Positions 34,875 through 43,113 of a DNA stretch of 64,000 bases are shown piece by piece. The stretch is from NCBI RefSeq assembly GCF_003337235.1, contig NZ_QPJC01000002.1, positions 124,001-188,000 on the forward strand, in the 5' to 3' direction. The number at the start of each line of letters is the position of its first letter. Position 1 is the stretch's first letter. The stretch is from Halopolyspora algeriensis (GTDB lineage Bacteria > Actinomycetota > Actinomycetes > Mycobacteriales > Pseudonocardiaceae). Position numbers and translations under genes: made by a program. The notes under the pieces are model-generated. The model was not told the DNA's origin. It made no database searches and saw only the letters and a program-made list of their open reading frames with translations.

Positions 34875-35783
34875 TTACCCTGCTTGCCCGCCGTGCGAGG
34901 AACGCCATGTGCTGTGTTCGCGGCTGACCGCTGCTTCGGCGTCGGCGACGGCGTTGGCCCACTGGTGCTCGTCGGTGCAGTGCCGGAGACGTTCCCGAGC
35001 CAGGGCGAGGTCGTGGGTGGCGACGATGTAGGCGTTGGCAGTGGTGGTGTGCTGCCGGGTCGCCGACCAGGCCGCGAATGCCGCCAGGGTGGCTGCGATG
35101 ATTCCGGACAGGTCGAAGGTGATCGCGCCGAAGGCTTTGGCGAGTGCGGCGGCGACACCGGCGATTTCGAAGCTCAGCACGAGTGCCTGGTAGATGTCGG
35201 CTCGGCGTTGATGGAACACGGCCTTGTCGGCGTACCAGGATTGTTGTTCCTGAATACGTTCGGCGAGATACACCTTGCGCCGTTCCGGCAGGGAAGCAGC
35301 GCGCAGTTCCCGCATGCGTTCGCTGATCACCGCAGACAGTGTCGGCAGCAGCCGCACGGCTGCCAGGTCGCGGTGGAGCGCGCCCAAGCGTTCGATGAAC
35401 ATCCGGTCGGCTTCCGCCGCGTCCAGCGACCGGGGAAACGGTGCTCCCCCGGAGACGTAGCGCCAAGCGAGGGTCTTCGTCGATTCCGCCAGGGCCCGGC
35501 CCTGGTACCAGGCTTCGTTGGGTTTGCCGCGCAACACCAGCATGTCGATGCCGAGCGCGCTGACGAAGAACAGCGCTGTGCCCACTGCAGCGATGTCGGC
35601 CACGCCGACGGTGATCGTGATCGCCGCCGAGGTAGCCGCGAGTACCGACAGAACAAGACGTGCTCGGACAGCTCGCAGGTAGCTCCGCTGGCCACGCAGC
35701 GATGCCGCGTCCGCGGCCTGGAACAGTCCGGGGTAATCGTGGTGTTCCAGTGCCGATGTCGTGGACGACTCGGTTGTGCTCAT
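34875..35783 (-). CDS. SLATT/DUF4231 membrane protein, predicted effector
   Basis: 302 residues. Two hydrophobic pairs (about 42-82 and 200-240) bracket a soluble helical part with the diagnostic AWYQGRALAESTKTLAWRYV (residues 91-110), which identifies the SLATT/DUF4231 family. SLATT proteins are predicted pore-forming effectors of nucleotide-signalling conflict systems. It lies upstream of the TIR-WD40 gene in the same direction. The ATG at 35783 has a weak ribosome site; an in-frame start at 35861 is an alternative. Confidence 0.88.
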   Translation of the reverse strand: MSTTESSTTSALEHHDYPGLFQAADAASLRGQRSYLRAVRARLVLSVLAATSAAITITVGVADIAAVGTALFFVSALGIDMLVLRGKPNEAWYQGRALAESTKTLAWRYVSGGAPFPRSLDAAEADRMFIERLGALHRDLAAVRLLPTLSAVISERMRELRAASLPERRKVYLAERIQEQQSWYADKAVFHQRRADIYQALVLSFEIAGVAAALAKAFGAITFDLSGIIAATLAAFAAWSATRQHTTTANAYIVATHDLALARERLRHCTDEHQWANAVADAEAAVSREHSTWRSSHGGQAG

Positions 35784-36018
35784 TGCTGCTGTGGTCTCTC
35801 GCTCGGGGTTCGGAGTCGGCCGGAGGAGGGTCGGGACTGCTCGATCAGTCGTCCTCGACAAGCCGCGACTCTACCCGGTTTTTCAGCACGGATCGGGAGA
35901 ATGCGTCGAGCGGCCTCCGGCGTTGTCGTCGAAGGCCGTCGGGGTGCGCACAGCGGGAGAGCACTGTCCACGCGGGATCGCTCGCCCGATCTTCTGATCT
36001 CGTCCCCACAGGGGCTCG

Positions 36019-36222
36019 GTGCACGCCACCGAGTCGACGGAGGCTTCGACGACATCCATCGTCCTCGGGATGCTCCTGCCGATACTCCTGCTCGGTTTGT
36101 CCGTGATGAGCTACCTCGTCGCCCGGAAGTATCTGCCCCCACGGCCCGACGTGCTCCGCAAGTACGGTCTGTCGGGTGTGGTGGTCGGACCACCGGCTCC
36201 TTCGAGCCCACCGCAGCACTGA
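36019..36222 (+). CDS. small single-helix membrane protein
   Basis: 67 residues with one hydrophobic segment (TTSIVLGMLLPILLLGLSVM, about 11-30) and a Pro-rich, basic tail. The GTG start is preceded by GGGG. It lies between the SLATT gene and the helicase gene, opposite in direction to both. Composition is plausible for a real short gene, but I recognise no family. Confidence 0.45.
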   Translation: MHATESTEASTTSIVLGMLLPILLLGLSVMSYLVARKYLPPRPDVLRKYGLSGVVVGPPAPSSPPQH

Positions 36223-36270
36223 GTTCTGTGGCGGCTGCCGCAATACGGACGGATTCCTTTCGAGTCGGCC

Positions 36271-38418
36271 CTACCCGGCGTCCAGCACGGGTTGCAGGAA
36301 CTCGCTGGGCCGGCCGTGCCAGGTCACGCACAGGGAGTCGCGGGCGCGGGTGCAGGCGACGAACAGCAGGTTGCGTTCGGCCTGCAGGTCCTGCTGGTGC
36401 TGCTGTGCATCGACGGCTTCGTCGGTGACCGCGCTGGGCATGGGCACGGTGCGCTCGCCGACGTCGGCGACGAGCACGCAGCGGAACTCCAGCCCCTTCA
36501 TCTTGTGCATCGTGCCGATCCGCACGCCGTCCTGACCGGCGTCGCCACCGAGTTGGGCCGTGCCGATCCCGGCGGCTTCCAGCCCGGCGGCGACGTCCTT
36601 GCCGAACTGGGAAGTCCGCGCGGCGATGCCGATCGTCTCGGCGGGAATCCCGGTGGCCAGCCATCCCCGCACGCGGTCGACGATGCCGGCGATCTCGGCG
36701 GTTTTGTCGTCGAAGGCCGCGGTTGCGGGGATCTCGCCGCGGAAGCTGGAGCGATAGCCGGCGAGGTCCTCCTCACCGCCGTCCATGTCGTCGGCGCGCT
36801 CACCCAGCAGCAGGGCGGTGCTCCACACCAGGATCTCCCGGGAGGTGCGGTAGTTGATGCGCAGCTTGGACGACCGCCCGGCCACGTGGATGCCGAGGCT
36901 GCGCAGCGAGGCCCTGTTGTCGTAGATCCGCTGGTGGGTGTCTCCGGCGATGAACAGGTCGTCGGTGCCGTGCTCGACGAGGGCGCGCAGCATGCGCCAC
37001 CGCGAGGGGTGCAAATCCTGGGCCTCGTCGACGACGACGTGCCGGTACGGCTTGTCGGTGTGCTCGCGCAGGGCATGCGCGGCGGTGTCGGCGACCTCCT
37101 CGAACGTCCAGTACCCCTCCTCGCGGAGTTGGGCGGTGAACTCCGCGAACACCTCCCACAGCGCGTCCTTCAGCGTGGGCGGGAGTGCCTTGCCGCGCCC
37201 GCGGCGGTCGGCGGCGCGGTACTGCTCGGCGGTGGTGATCTCCTGGGCGAGCACCACCTGGCGCCATTCCTGGTCCAGGAACGACTCGGGCAGGTCGAGC
37301 TCGTGCTTGCGCAGCAGCCGCCGCCAGCGCACGAGCCGGTCGGTGCGGTCGATGATCGCCGGGATCTTGCCGCTGCCCTGGGGGATGTGGCGGCGGGCGA
37401 TCACGTCGACGTTGACGACTTCGATGCGGGAGCGCACCACCGGGTCGGCGATGAGGACGTCGAGGTTGCGGGCGAGTTCCTCGGCGAGGTTCTTGGTGAA
37501 GGTGGTCAGCAGGATGGCGTTCTCGGGCAGGTCCGGGTTGCGGGCGAGGTGGTGGGCGCGGTGCAGGGCCACCACCGTCTTGCCGGTGCCCGCACCGCCG
37601 GTGATGCGCGCGGGGCCGCTGTAGGGCGCGTGCTCGGCGATGCGCCGCTGCGCCGGGTGCAGGAACACCCGCCACAGGTCGAAGGGCCATTCGAGGATGT
37701 CGGCGAGCTCCTCCGAGTCGTTGACCACGGCGATGTAGCCCTGGGAGCGCTTCATCGCCGCGGCGAGCTCGTCGGTGTCGCCGGTTTCCCCGGTGGAGGA
37801 CTCGGGTTCCTCGGCGGGAAGGTGGTGCTGGGCGAGTTCCTGCCACACGGCTTCGGGGGTGAGCCCCGCGGCGAGTCCGGCCAGCGCGTCGTACTGCGTT
37901 TCCGGGATGAGGTTGCCGAGCGCGTCGAGCTCGTCGGCGCTGCGCAGCAGCCGGCACATGGTGCGGATGTCGTCGTCGATGCCGAGCCGGCTCAGGTCGG
38001 CGTCGGAGACGTGGTCGAACAGTTTCGCCGACGCTTCTGCCGGGGCGGAGTCGAGCCGGCGGAAGTTCTGCGTGGCGGTGGCGAGGGCGACGTCGTTGCG
38101 GACCTCGATGCCGCCGCTGAGCTTGTTCTCGGTGACGCGGCGGTTGCGTGCCCACTCGATGGCCTTGTCGTGCGGCAGCACGTTGAGCAGCAGGTAGCTG
38201 CTGCCGGAGTCGTGCGCGACGACCACGCCGCGCCAGAAGTCGGTGATGCGGATGGTCCGGATCTTCGAGTCCTTCGCCCCGGTGATCTTTTCCAGGTGGA
38301 GCCCGGCGTGGGTGTGGGCGTCGAACTTGCCGAAGACCTTGTCGACCCGGTCCCGCACGCTCTTGTCCAGCTTGGCGTACTGGGGCAGGAAGTCCCGGTG
38401 CAGACCGAGAGTGGCCAC
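36271..38418 (-). CDS. UvrD-type helicase with N-terminal RelE-like domain
   Basis: 715 residues. The first 90 residues (DKSVRDRVDKVFGKFDAHTH, then KDSKIRTIRITDFWRGVVVA) resemble the RelE/ParE toxin fold. A linker leads to a superfamily-1 helicase: Walker A GGAGTGKTVVAL (274-285), Walker B HVVVDEAQDLHPSRW, motif III FIAGDTHQRIYDNR, motif V GTMHKMKGLEFRCVLV and motif VI LFVACTRARDSL. AAGGAG precedes the GTG start. Such fusions occur in actinomycete accessory regions; a role in DNA repair or defence is inferred. Confidence 0.9.
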   Translation of the reverse strand: MATLGLHRDFLPQYAKLDKSVRDRVDKVFGKFDAHTHAGLHLEKITGAKDSKIRTIRITDFWRGVVVAHDSGSSYLLLNVLPHDKAIEWARNRRVTENKLSGGIEVRNDVALATATQNFRRLDSAPAEASAKLFDHVSDADLSRLGIDDDIRTMCRLLRSADELDALGNLIPETQYDALAGLAAGLTPEAVWQELAQHHLPAEEPESSTGETGDTDELAAAMKRSQGYIAVVNDSEELADILEWPFDLWRVFLHPAQRRIAEHAPYSGPARITGGAGTGKTVVALHRAHHLARNPDLPENAILLTTFTKNLAEELARNLDVLIADPVVRSRIEVVNVDVIARRHIPQGSGKIPAIIDRTDRLVRWRRLLRKHELDLPESFLDQEWRQVVLAQEITTAEQYRAADRRGRGKALPPTLKDALWEVFAEFTAQLREEGYWTFEEVADTAAHALREHTDKPYRHVVVDEAQDLHPSRWRMLRALVEHGTDDLFIAGDTHQRIYDNRASLRSLGIHVAGRSSKLRINYRTSREILVWSTALLLGERADDMDGGEEDLAGYRSSFRGEIPATAAFDDKTAEIAGIVDRVRGWLATGIPAETIGIAARTSQFGKDVAAGLEAAGIGTAQLGGDAGQDGVRIGTMHKMKGLEFRCVLVADVGERTVPMPSAVTDEAVDAQQHQQDLQAERNLLFVACTRARDSLCVTWHGRPSEFLQPVLDAG

Positions 38419-38729
38419 GCGGAGCTCCTTTCGCGCTACGGCAACCTGTCCCGACGGTGACACAGATGATCACGCATGTGGGTGATCGTGAGGGAATCGT
38501 TCACCGGGGCGCCGTGGGGGCGTCGGACGGGTGCTTTCCGGCGGCGGCAGGCGCCCGCGAGCCCGCAGCAGGGATCGGGAGCAGGCCGGTGCACGGGGAA
38601 GGGGACACCGGCCTGCGGCGGTCGGAGGAGACACCACTCGACCGTTGGCAGCACGCGGTGGAACACTCCCTCCGCCTGGAGAGCATGCTGTCCGAGGGTG
38701 AGCTGTCCCCTCGGACGTCGTTCTTTCTC
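38419..38729. other. intergenic region without a supported gene
   Basis: 311 bp between two leftward genes. The overlapping frames here lack ribosome sites and look non-coding. It contains one copy of a repeated hairpin (38581-38616). Confidence 0.5.
38581..38616. repeat. hairpin repeat, copy 1
   Basis: GCAGGCCGGTG and CACCGGCCTGC form a perfect 11-bp stem around CACGGGGAAGGGGA. A close copy in the same orientation lies at 40242-40280. It is downstream of the leftward lipoprotein gene and could act as its terminator. Confidence 0.6.
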
Positions 38730-39290
38730 TCAGTTGCCGAAGATGGTGGTTTCCACCATGGGGGCGGCTTTCTTGACCAGTTTGCAGGCTTTTCCGGCAG
38801 GTGCCGAGACGTCCACTGTGCTGTTCACCGACACCGAGGTGGCGTCCGAGGTCGCGAAGGCAAGTGAGCACTGATCTTTGTTCGGACGGACCAGTAAGGC
38901 CTTGTGTCCCTGGAAGGTTATCGAGGTCTTCTCATCGCCGGAGAAGTTGATCTCATCGAGTGCCATGTCCTTGTAGACGGACACGTTGATCAAATGGTCG
39001 CCTATATCCCATTTGCAGGTGGAGTCGTCGAACTCGCTGATGGCGCCTGGTCCGTTCAGTCCGAGTTGCTTCGCCTGGTGGGGGGTGAAGACCTCACAGG
39101 GTTTGACGTCGGCCAACGGCCGATCGGTGGATTGGTCCGGCTCCGACTGTGTCGGCTTCGGTGCGGCTTGACCCGGAATTTCGGTGTTGCCGGCGGAGTC
39201 GCCGCATGCCGACAGAACCAGTGCTGCCGTGGCGAGTACGGTCGCAGCGGACGAGTGCCGCATGTTCCTGTGCACTGTGATCGTCCTCAC
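38730..39290 (-). CDS. DUF3558-family lipoprotein
   Basis: 186 residues. A signal peptide with a lipobox (VLSACGD) places the lipid-modified Cys near residue 29. The mature part has the DUF3558 pattern, with two further Cys (KPCEVFTPHQAKQLGL and STCKWDIGD) likely forming a disulfide. The GTG start overlaps the stop of the upstream gene. These proteins are cell-surface lipoproteins of Pseudonocardiales, often next to small secreted-protein genes. Confidence 0.9.
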   Translation of the reverse strand: MRTITVHRNMRHSSAATVLATAALVLSACGDSAGNTEIPGQAAPKPTQSEPDQSTDRPLADVKPCEVFTPHQAKQLGLNGPGAISEFDDSTCKWDIGDHLINVSVYKDMALDEINFSGDEKTSITFQGHKALLVRPNKDQCSLAFATSDATSVSVNSTVDVSAPAGKACKLVKKAAPMVETTIFGN

Positions 39291-39688
39291 TGCTGTGCCC
39301 GCTCGCCGAAGCCGGTGGCGTTGCCTTCGTCGATTTCCTGGTACAGGGCGATGCCCTTCTTGATGGCCTCGATCACCTGCGGAATCTGTTCACGGCTCTG
39401 CAGGATTGCTTGCTCGAAGGAGTCCTCGCCGCCTGTGGCGACCTGCTCGTTGAAGTCCGCGATGGCCTGTCCGGCGGGGCTGTCCCCCAGCGGTGTCCGC
39501 CGCTTGACGATGTGCATGTCGCCGAGTCGGGCATTCAGGTAGTCGGCGTACTCCTGGAAGATAGTGATGAGTTCGTCGCCGGCTTCGGGGGTGACCTGGA
39601 ACTGGCCTTGGCCCGCCGAGCTGATGATCTCCTGCATGGCGTTGTTGGTGGCCGACAGGCTGCTTGCCACCTGTTGCGAGTCCGTCAT
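39287..39688 (-). CDS. small helical protein, ESX/WXG100-like context
   Basis: 133 residues, almost entirely helical and without a signal peptide: SLSATNNAMQEIISSAGQGQ, then ELITIFQEYADYLNARLGDM and a long C-terminal helix. Size, helicity and coupling to a DUF3558 lipoprotein gene recall ESX-type substrates, but I see no Trp-x-Gly motif. The ATG at 39688 lacks a strong ribosome site; an in-frame start at 39775 would add 29 residues. Confidence 0.65.
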   Translation of the reverse strand: MTDSQQVASSLSATNNAMQEIISSAGQGQFQVTPEAGDELITIFQEYADYLNARLGDMHIVKRRTPLGDSPAGQAIADFNEQVATGGEDSFEQAILQSREQIPQVIEAIKKGIALYQEIDEGNATGFGERAQQ

Positions 39689-39811
39689 GACGGGTTCGCG
39701 TCCCCCAGCCGTTCGCGTGCGCGCGCGTGCGCCTTCCGGTGATCGGACTGTACTGATCATGGTACGGAAGTTCAACGCACGATGTGAAGGAGCTGCACAG
39801 CGGCGCGACAG

Positions 39812-39868
39812 ACGGAGTGAACGGAACTTTCGCCTCGATAGATGTGACGAAAGTTCCGTTCACTCCGT
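39812..39868. repeat. 21-bp perfect inverted repeat
   Basis: Arms 39812-39832 and 39848-39868 are perfectly complementary over 21 bases (ACGGAGTGAACGGAACTTTCG and its complement) around a 15-base loop. No T-run follows. Size and sequence suggest a dispersed palindromic element rather than an ordinary terminator. Confidence 0.8.
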
Positions 39869-39915
39869 ACCGCGTACGCTCACGAGAGGGTGGATCAACT
39901 CTCTACATCTGGGAC

Positions 39916-40020
39916 ATGTGGTTTCTGGTGTGGGGTGTACTGCTCGGGCTGGCGATGCTGCGGTTCACCCGCCTTCGCGCGCGGCACAGCACACATGACG
40001 GCGAGAACCATCAGGCGTAA
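39916..40020 (+). CDS. possible 34-residue membrane peptide
   Basis: The frame encodes one hydrophobic helix (MWFLVWGVLLGLAMLRFTRL) followed by a basic, polar tail. The ribosome site is unclear. It sits right after the 21-bp palindrome. It could be a real microprotein or chance; I rate it low. Confidence 0.3.
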   Translation: MWFLVWGVLLGLAMLRFTRLRARHSTHDGENHQA

Positions 40021-40532
40021 TGTTCGGTGAGCATACTCGCAGGTCAAGCGGATGCCGGTGTGGAGCGCGCCCCGAATTCCCGATAATTCGGACAACTTTG
40101 GCAATGTCGACACCGCTTCGGCAGTAGGTGACGATCGATTTCGCGGGAAACTGTCCAATCCTGAGCCGGAGGCAGAATCGACCGGACACGGCGTGCCCCG
40201 CATCTCCCGGCTGCTGTTGCCTCTCGGGCCGGTGGGGAGCCGCAGGCCGGTGCACGGGGGAAGGGGAGACACCGACCTGCGGCGACGGTCCGGGTACCGC
40301 GTGTCGGGGGTTACGGGCCGGACCGTGGTTTCTGACAACCGCGCAGCCCGTCGAGGACGCGCTGCAGCGGCGGCAGTGTTGGTTCGGAGAACGTGCCGGT
40401 CTCGTCAACGAGCGGCGAGGCGCTGTAGTTCCTGGCTCGTGCTGGAGTCCCGGTACCGGGGCGTTTCCCGGGGATTGTCGGTGGGGTTGCCGTCGGGGTC
40501 GGTGGCGGGTCAGGTGATCGCGGGCGGGTCGG
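40021..40532. other. intergenic region, no supported gene
   Basis: 512 bp. Several overlapping frames exist, but none has a ribosome site and a family resemblance. One leftward frame around 40340-40530 has a polar, Pro/Arg-rich composition that could be a gene remnant. The second copy of the repeated hairpin lies at 40242-40280. Confidence 0.4.
40242..40280. repeat. hairpin repeat, copy 2
   Basis: GCAGGCCGGTG pairs with CACCGACCTGC (one mismatch) around CACGGGGGAAGGGGAGA. It matches copy 1 at 38581-38616 over about 45 bp, in the same orientation, with small indels. Confidence 0.6.
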
Positions 40533-40724
40533 TCATTCGGCGTTGCCGTCGATGACGGTGGGTTGGTCGTGGCCGCGCAGGGCGTGGGTGAGTTGTTCGA
40601 ATCCGGCGGCCAGGTGGGCGAGTTCATCGTTGCTGTAGTGCCCGGCGGCCACGTCATCGAGGGCGTGATCGAGTGCCGTGCGGGCGTAGCGCATCAGGCT
40701 GACCAGGTGGGTGTGGCCGGTCAT
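40533..40724 (-). CDS. small helical protein next to XRE/DUF397 genes
   Basis: 63 residues, helical and acidic (LVSLMRYARTALDHALDDVA, then DELAHLAAGFEQLTHAL). GGGAGGG lies just before the ATG, which overlaps the stop of the upstream gene (ATGA). Such short proteins often accompany XRE/DUF397 loci of actinomycetes. Function unknown. Confidence 0.65.
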   Translation of the reverse strand: MTGHTHLVSLMRYARTALDHALDDVAAGHYSNDELAHLAAGFEQLTHALRGHDQPTVIDGNAE

Positions 40725-40981
40725 GATCCCTCCCGTACGCGTGCTGCTTGCTCGGCGATCGCGGCCCGGCTGGGCAGTCCGGCGAGCTGGCGTGCTTGCT
40801 CGTCGCAACCGGGGCAGGTTTCCCACAGCCACGGGATCTCACCCCGCTCGGTGGTCACCTCCCGACCGCACAGGGTCGTGACAGTGGCCTCGGCCGGAAA
40901 CGCGCGGCCGGGACCGGGCACCGGATCGCAACTGGCGTGCCGCTGCCGCGCGGCAGGAACCCAGGTGAAGGGATGGGGCAT
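40721..40981 (-). CDS. small zinc-finger-like protein
   Basis: 86 residues with Cys-containing patches SCDPVPG, TLCGREVTTERGE and ETCPGCDEQAR, together able to bind one zinc. GAGAGGCGAG precedes the ATG. It is divergent from the XRE regulator gene with two palindromes between them and coupled to the following small gene. Confidence 0.65.
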   Translation of the reverse strand: MPHPFTWVPAARQRHASCDPVPGPGRAFPAEATVTTLCGREVTTERGEIPWLWETCPGCDEQARQLAGLPSRAAIAEQAARVREGS

Positions 40982-41013
40982 GATCTCGCCTCTCGATCGC
41001 CAGCGATAGCTGT

Positions 41014-41046
41014 TTGGTTGCAAACCAATATGACGGTTGCGCAACC
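41014..41046. promoter_or_regulatory. two palindromes between divergent genes, XRE operators
   Basis: TTGGTT-GCA-AACCAA (41014-41028) and GGTTGC-GCAACC (41035-41046) are both perfect and share the half-site GGTTGC, 19 bp apart. They lie 58 bp before the XRE gene and 33 bp before the divergent zinc-finger gene. Binding by the XRE protein is inferred. Confidence 0.6.
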
Positions 41047-41103
41047 ACTTACACAATGCCCCGTTCGCATGACTATGGGTAGTTGCTTCGCTAGGATTGG
41101 TTC

Positions 41104-41961
41104 ATGCCTGCAACCAGTGGGACTCCGCGTGGCCGTGCCCTTGCTGCCGCTCTGCGAGAGGCTCGAACCTCTCGCCAGATCGGTCTGCGTGATCTGGCTC
41201 GGCGCATCCGCATCTCCCACACTCTGGTGTCCCAGTGGGAGCACGGTCATCGCGTCCCGAAGACCGAGGACGTCTCCGCTGTGCTGACCGGATTGGGCGT
41301 GGATGCGCGTGAGCGCGAACGCATCATCGAGTTGGCGCGCAATGCCGGTGAGAACGACTGGCTGACCTCGGGGCTTCCGGGCATGTCCCAGCAAATGGCG
41401 GGAATGCTGGAATGCGAGCGGGAGGCATCGACCATCGTCGACTGGTCACCGTTGCTGGTACCGGGTCTTTTGCAGACCTCCGACTATGCCCGGGCAATCC
41501 TCGGCGCAGGTGGGGTGCCGCGTGAGCAGGTTGAACCGCGAGTCCTGTTCCGTTCGGGGCGGCGCGACATCCTCAGCAAGAACCCGCCGGTTCAGTTACG
41601 TGCGCTGATCGGTGAGGGTGCTCTGCGCGTGCGGGTGGGTGGTGACGCGGTATTGGCAGACCAACTGCGCTACCTGCTCAAGACTGCGGAGAACTGGGAG
41701 AACGTCACTGTCCAGATCGTTCGTAACGACGTTCCGTGGCATCCGGGTACGGCAGGACCGTTCGTGCTCTACGAGTTCGAGTCCAGCCCACCAATCGTGC
41801 TGCTCGAACACCACCGCTCGTCCGTGTTCTTGCACAACGAGGACGACCTGGTCGAGTACCGCTCCGCAGCGGATAGCCTTCGCGAGGAAGTGGCGATGGG
41901 CCCGGAAGCCTCGGCGGAGCTCATCGCCGATGTCATCAGGGCACTGGAGACGACAGGATGA
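41104..41961 (+). CDS. XRE-family regulator with DUF5753 domain
   Basis: 285 residues. The helix-turn-helix (about 14-72) includes GLRDLARRIRISHTLVSQWE. The C-terminal DUF5753 domain (about 95-280) contains DWSPLLVPGLLQTSDYARA and IVLLEHHRSSVFLHNEDDL. Pairs of this protein with a DUF397 partner are numerous in actinomycetes and affect development or antibiotic production, as in the Scr1/BldB-linked systems of Streptomyces. Its stop overlaps the DUF397 ATG. Confidence 0.95.
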   Translation: MPATSGTPRGRALAAALREARTSRQIGLRDLARRIRISHTLVSQWEHGHRVPKTEDVSAVLTGLGVDARERERIIELARNAGENDWLTSGLPGMSQQMAGMLECEREASTIVDWSPLLVPGLLQTSDYARAILGAGGVPREQVEPRVLFRSGRRDILSKNPPVQLRALIGEGALRVRVGGDAVLADQLRYLLKTAENWENVTVQIVRNDVPWHPGTAGPFVLYEFESSPPIVLLEHHRSSVFLHNEDDLVEYRSAADSLREEVAMGPEASAELIADVIRALETTG

Positions 41962-42155
41962 CGATATCGCAGCTCCCCGGGAACTGGCGCAAGTCCAGCT
42001 ACAGCGGCCAGGACACGAACTGCGTCGAGGTCGGCCGTGTCGCCGGTGGTGCGGCGGTTCGCGACAGCAAGGACCGATCCGCCGGCTACGTCACGATCAC
42101 GGGTACTCAGTGGCGGGCGTTCGTGGCGGCGATCAAGACCGACCGGTTCACCTGA
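41958..42155 (+). CDS. DUF397 protein
   Basis: 65 residues with the family hallmark NWRKSSYSGQDTNCVEVG and C-terminal FVAAIKTDRF. It is coupled by ATGA to the XRE/DUF5753 gene. In studied pairs the DUF397 protein binds the regulator and counteracts it. Confidence 0.95.
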   Translation: MTISQLPGNWRKSSYSGQDTNCVEVGRVAGGAAVRDSKDRSAGYVTITGTQWRAFVAAIKTDRFT

Positions 42156-42366
42156 CCCGAGCCGGGTCGTGCCGGCCGGGCGTCTTGCCGGGGTTTCCCG
42201 GTGGGCCCCGCGTGCTTCTCAGGCGGTGCACGTGGCAACCCGCCGCCCACGCGCGCGTCCGCGATGCGCTCGGTCCGAAGTTGTGCCGAAAACTTCGGGC
42301 CTCATAGGCCGTCCGGTGGGGCATACTCGCCGTGAAGCAGTGATCAAGTGGCAAGAGGAGATCGGC

Positions 42367-42897
42367 GTGCGTGAGGGGAACAGCCCGAGGGTGGAGTGCG
42401 AGGTGCACGTCGAGGCGGATCCGGATCGGGTGTGGGAGCTGGTGACCGATATCGAGCTGCCTGCTCGGTTCAGCCCCGAACTGCAGCGCGTGCGGTGGCT
42501 GGACGGTGCCGACCGGCTGGGCTTGGGCGCCCGCTTCGAGGGCCACAACTGCAATCAGGCGCTGGGCCAGTGGCGCACCGTCTCGCAGGTGGTCGAGCTG
42601 GAGGCGCCGCGCGCGTTCGCCTGGGCCGTGCTGGATCCGGACGGTCGCTACGGCAACGGCGCGACCGACCCGCAGGCGCCGATGGCCACCTGGCGGTTCG
42701 ACCTCACCCCCGCAGCAGGCGGCACCCGGCTGCGGCACGCCGCGCGGCTCGGCCCGGCCCGTTCCGGGCTGGACCTGGCCATCGAGGACATTCCGGACAA
42801 GGAAGACGCCATCATCGAGCACCGGCTCGCCGACCTGCGCGCCGCGATGCAGGAGACGCTGCACGGCATCAAAGCCCTCGCCGAGCAGTCCCGGTAG
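42367..42897 (+). CDS. SRPBCC-family (polyketide cyclase-like) protein
   Basis: 176 residues with the helix-grip pattern: ECEVHVEADPDRVWELVTDI, FEGHNCNQALGQWRTVSQVV, WRFDLTPAAGGTRLRHAARL and a long final helix. It would bind a hydrophobic ligand. AGAGGAG lies six bases before the chosen GTG. It stands alone, 211 bp after the DUF397 gene. Confidence 0.85.
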   Translation: MREGNSPRVECEVHVEADPDRVWELVTDIELPARFSPELQRVRWLDGADRLGLGARFEGHNCNQALGQWRTVSQVVELEAPRAFAWAVLDPDGRYGNGATDPQAPMATWRFDLTPAAGGTRLRHAARLGPARSGLDLAIEDIPDKEDAIIEHRLADLRAAMQETLHGIKALAEQSR

Positions 42898-43113
42898 TCA
42901 CTCGATGCCGGGGCCGGAGATCGCCTTCGTTGAGGATTTCCTCGGTGGAGCACGGGAATTGCTCTCCGGCAAGGCCAGGGCTGGCGAAGATCTCACCACG
43001 GCGCTGCGGCATCGATAATCCCGTATCGAGCGATCCTGTGGATTTCCCGCATCCATCGACTCCGGCCGGGAACGAGCAGCCTTGCCCACTCCCGGCCGTC
43101 GCGTAGTCGGAAG

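Noticed and set aside
36292-38460. 722-codon rightward frame opposite the helicase
   Set aside because: The leftward frame has all helicase motifs; the rightward one is Val/Gly/Asp-rich noise typical of the complement of GC-rich genes.
38457-38867. Rightward frames between helicase and lipoprotein genes
   Set aside because: No ribosome site or family similarity, and they run into the antisense of the lipoprotein.
39812-39868. CRISPR repeat or array
   Set aside because: Only one palindromic unit is present, with no regularly spaced copies.
42906-43016. 37-codon frame MPGPEIAFVEDFL after the SRPBCC gene
   Set aside because: Too short, no ribosome site, and no similarity; kept out of the feature list.
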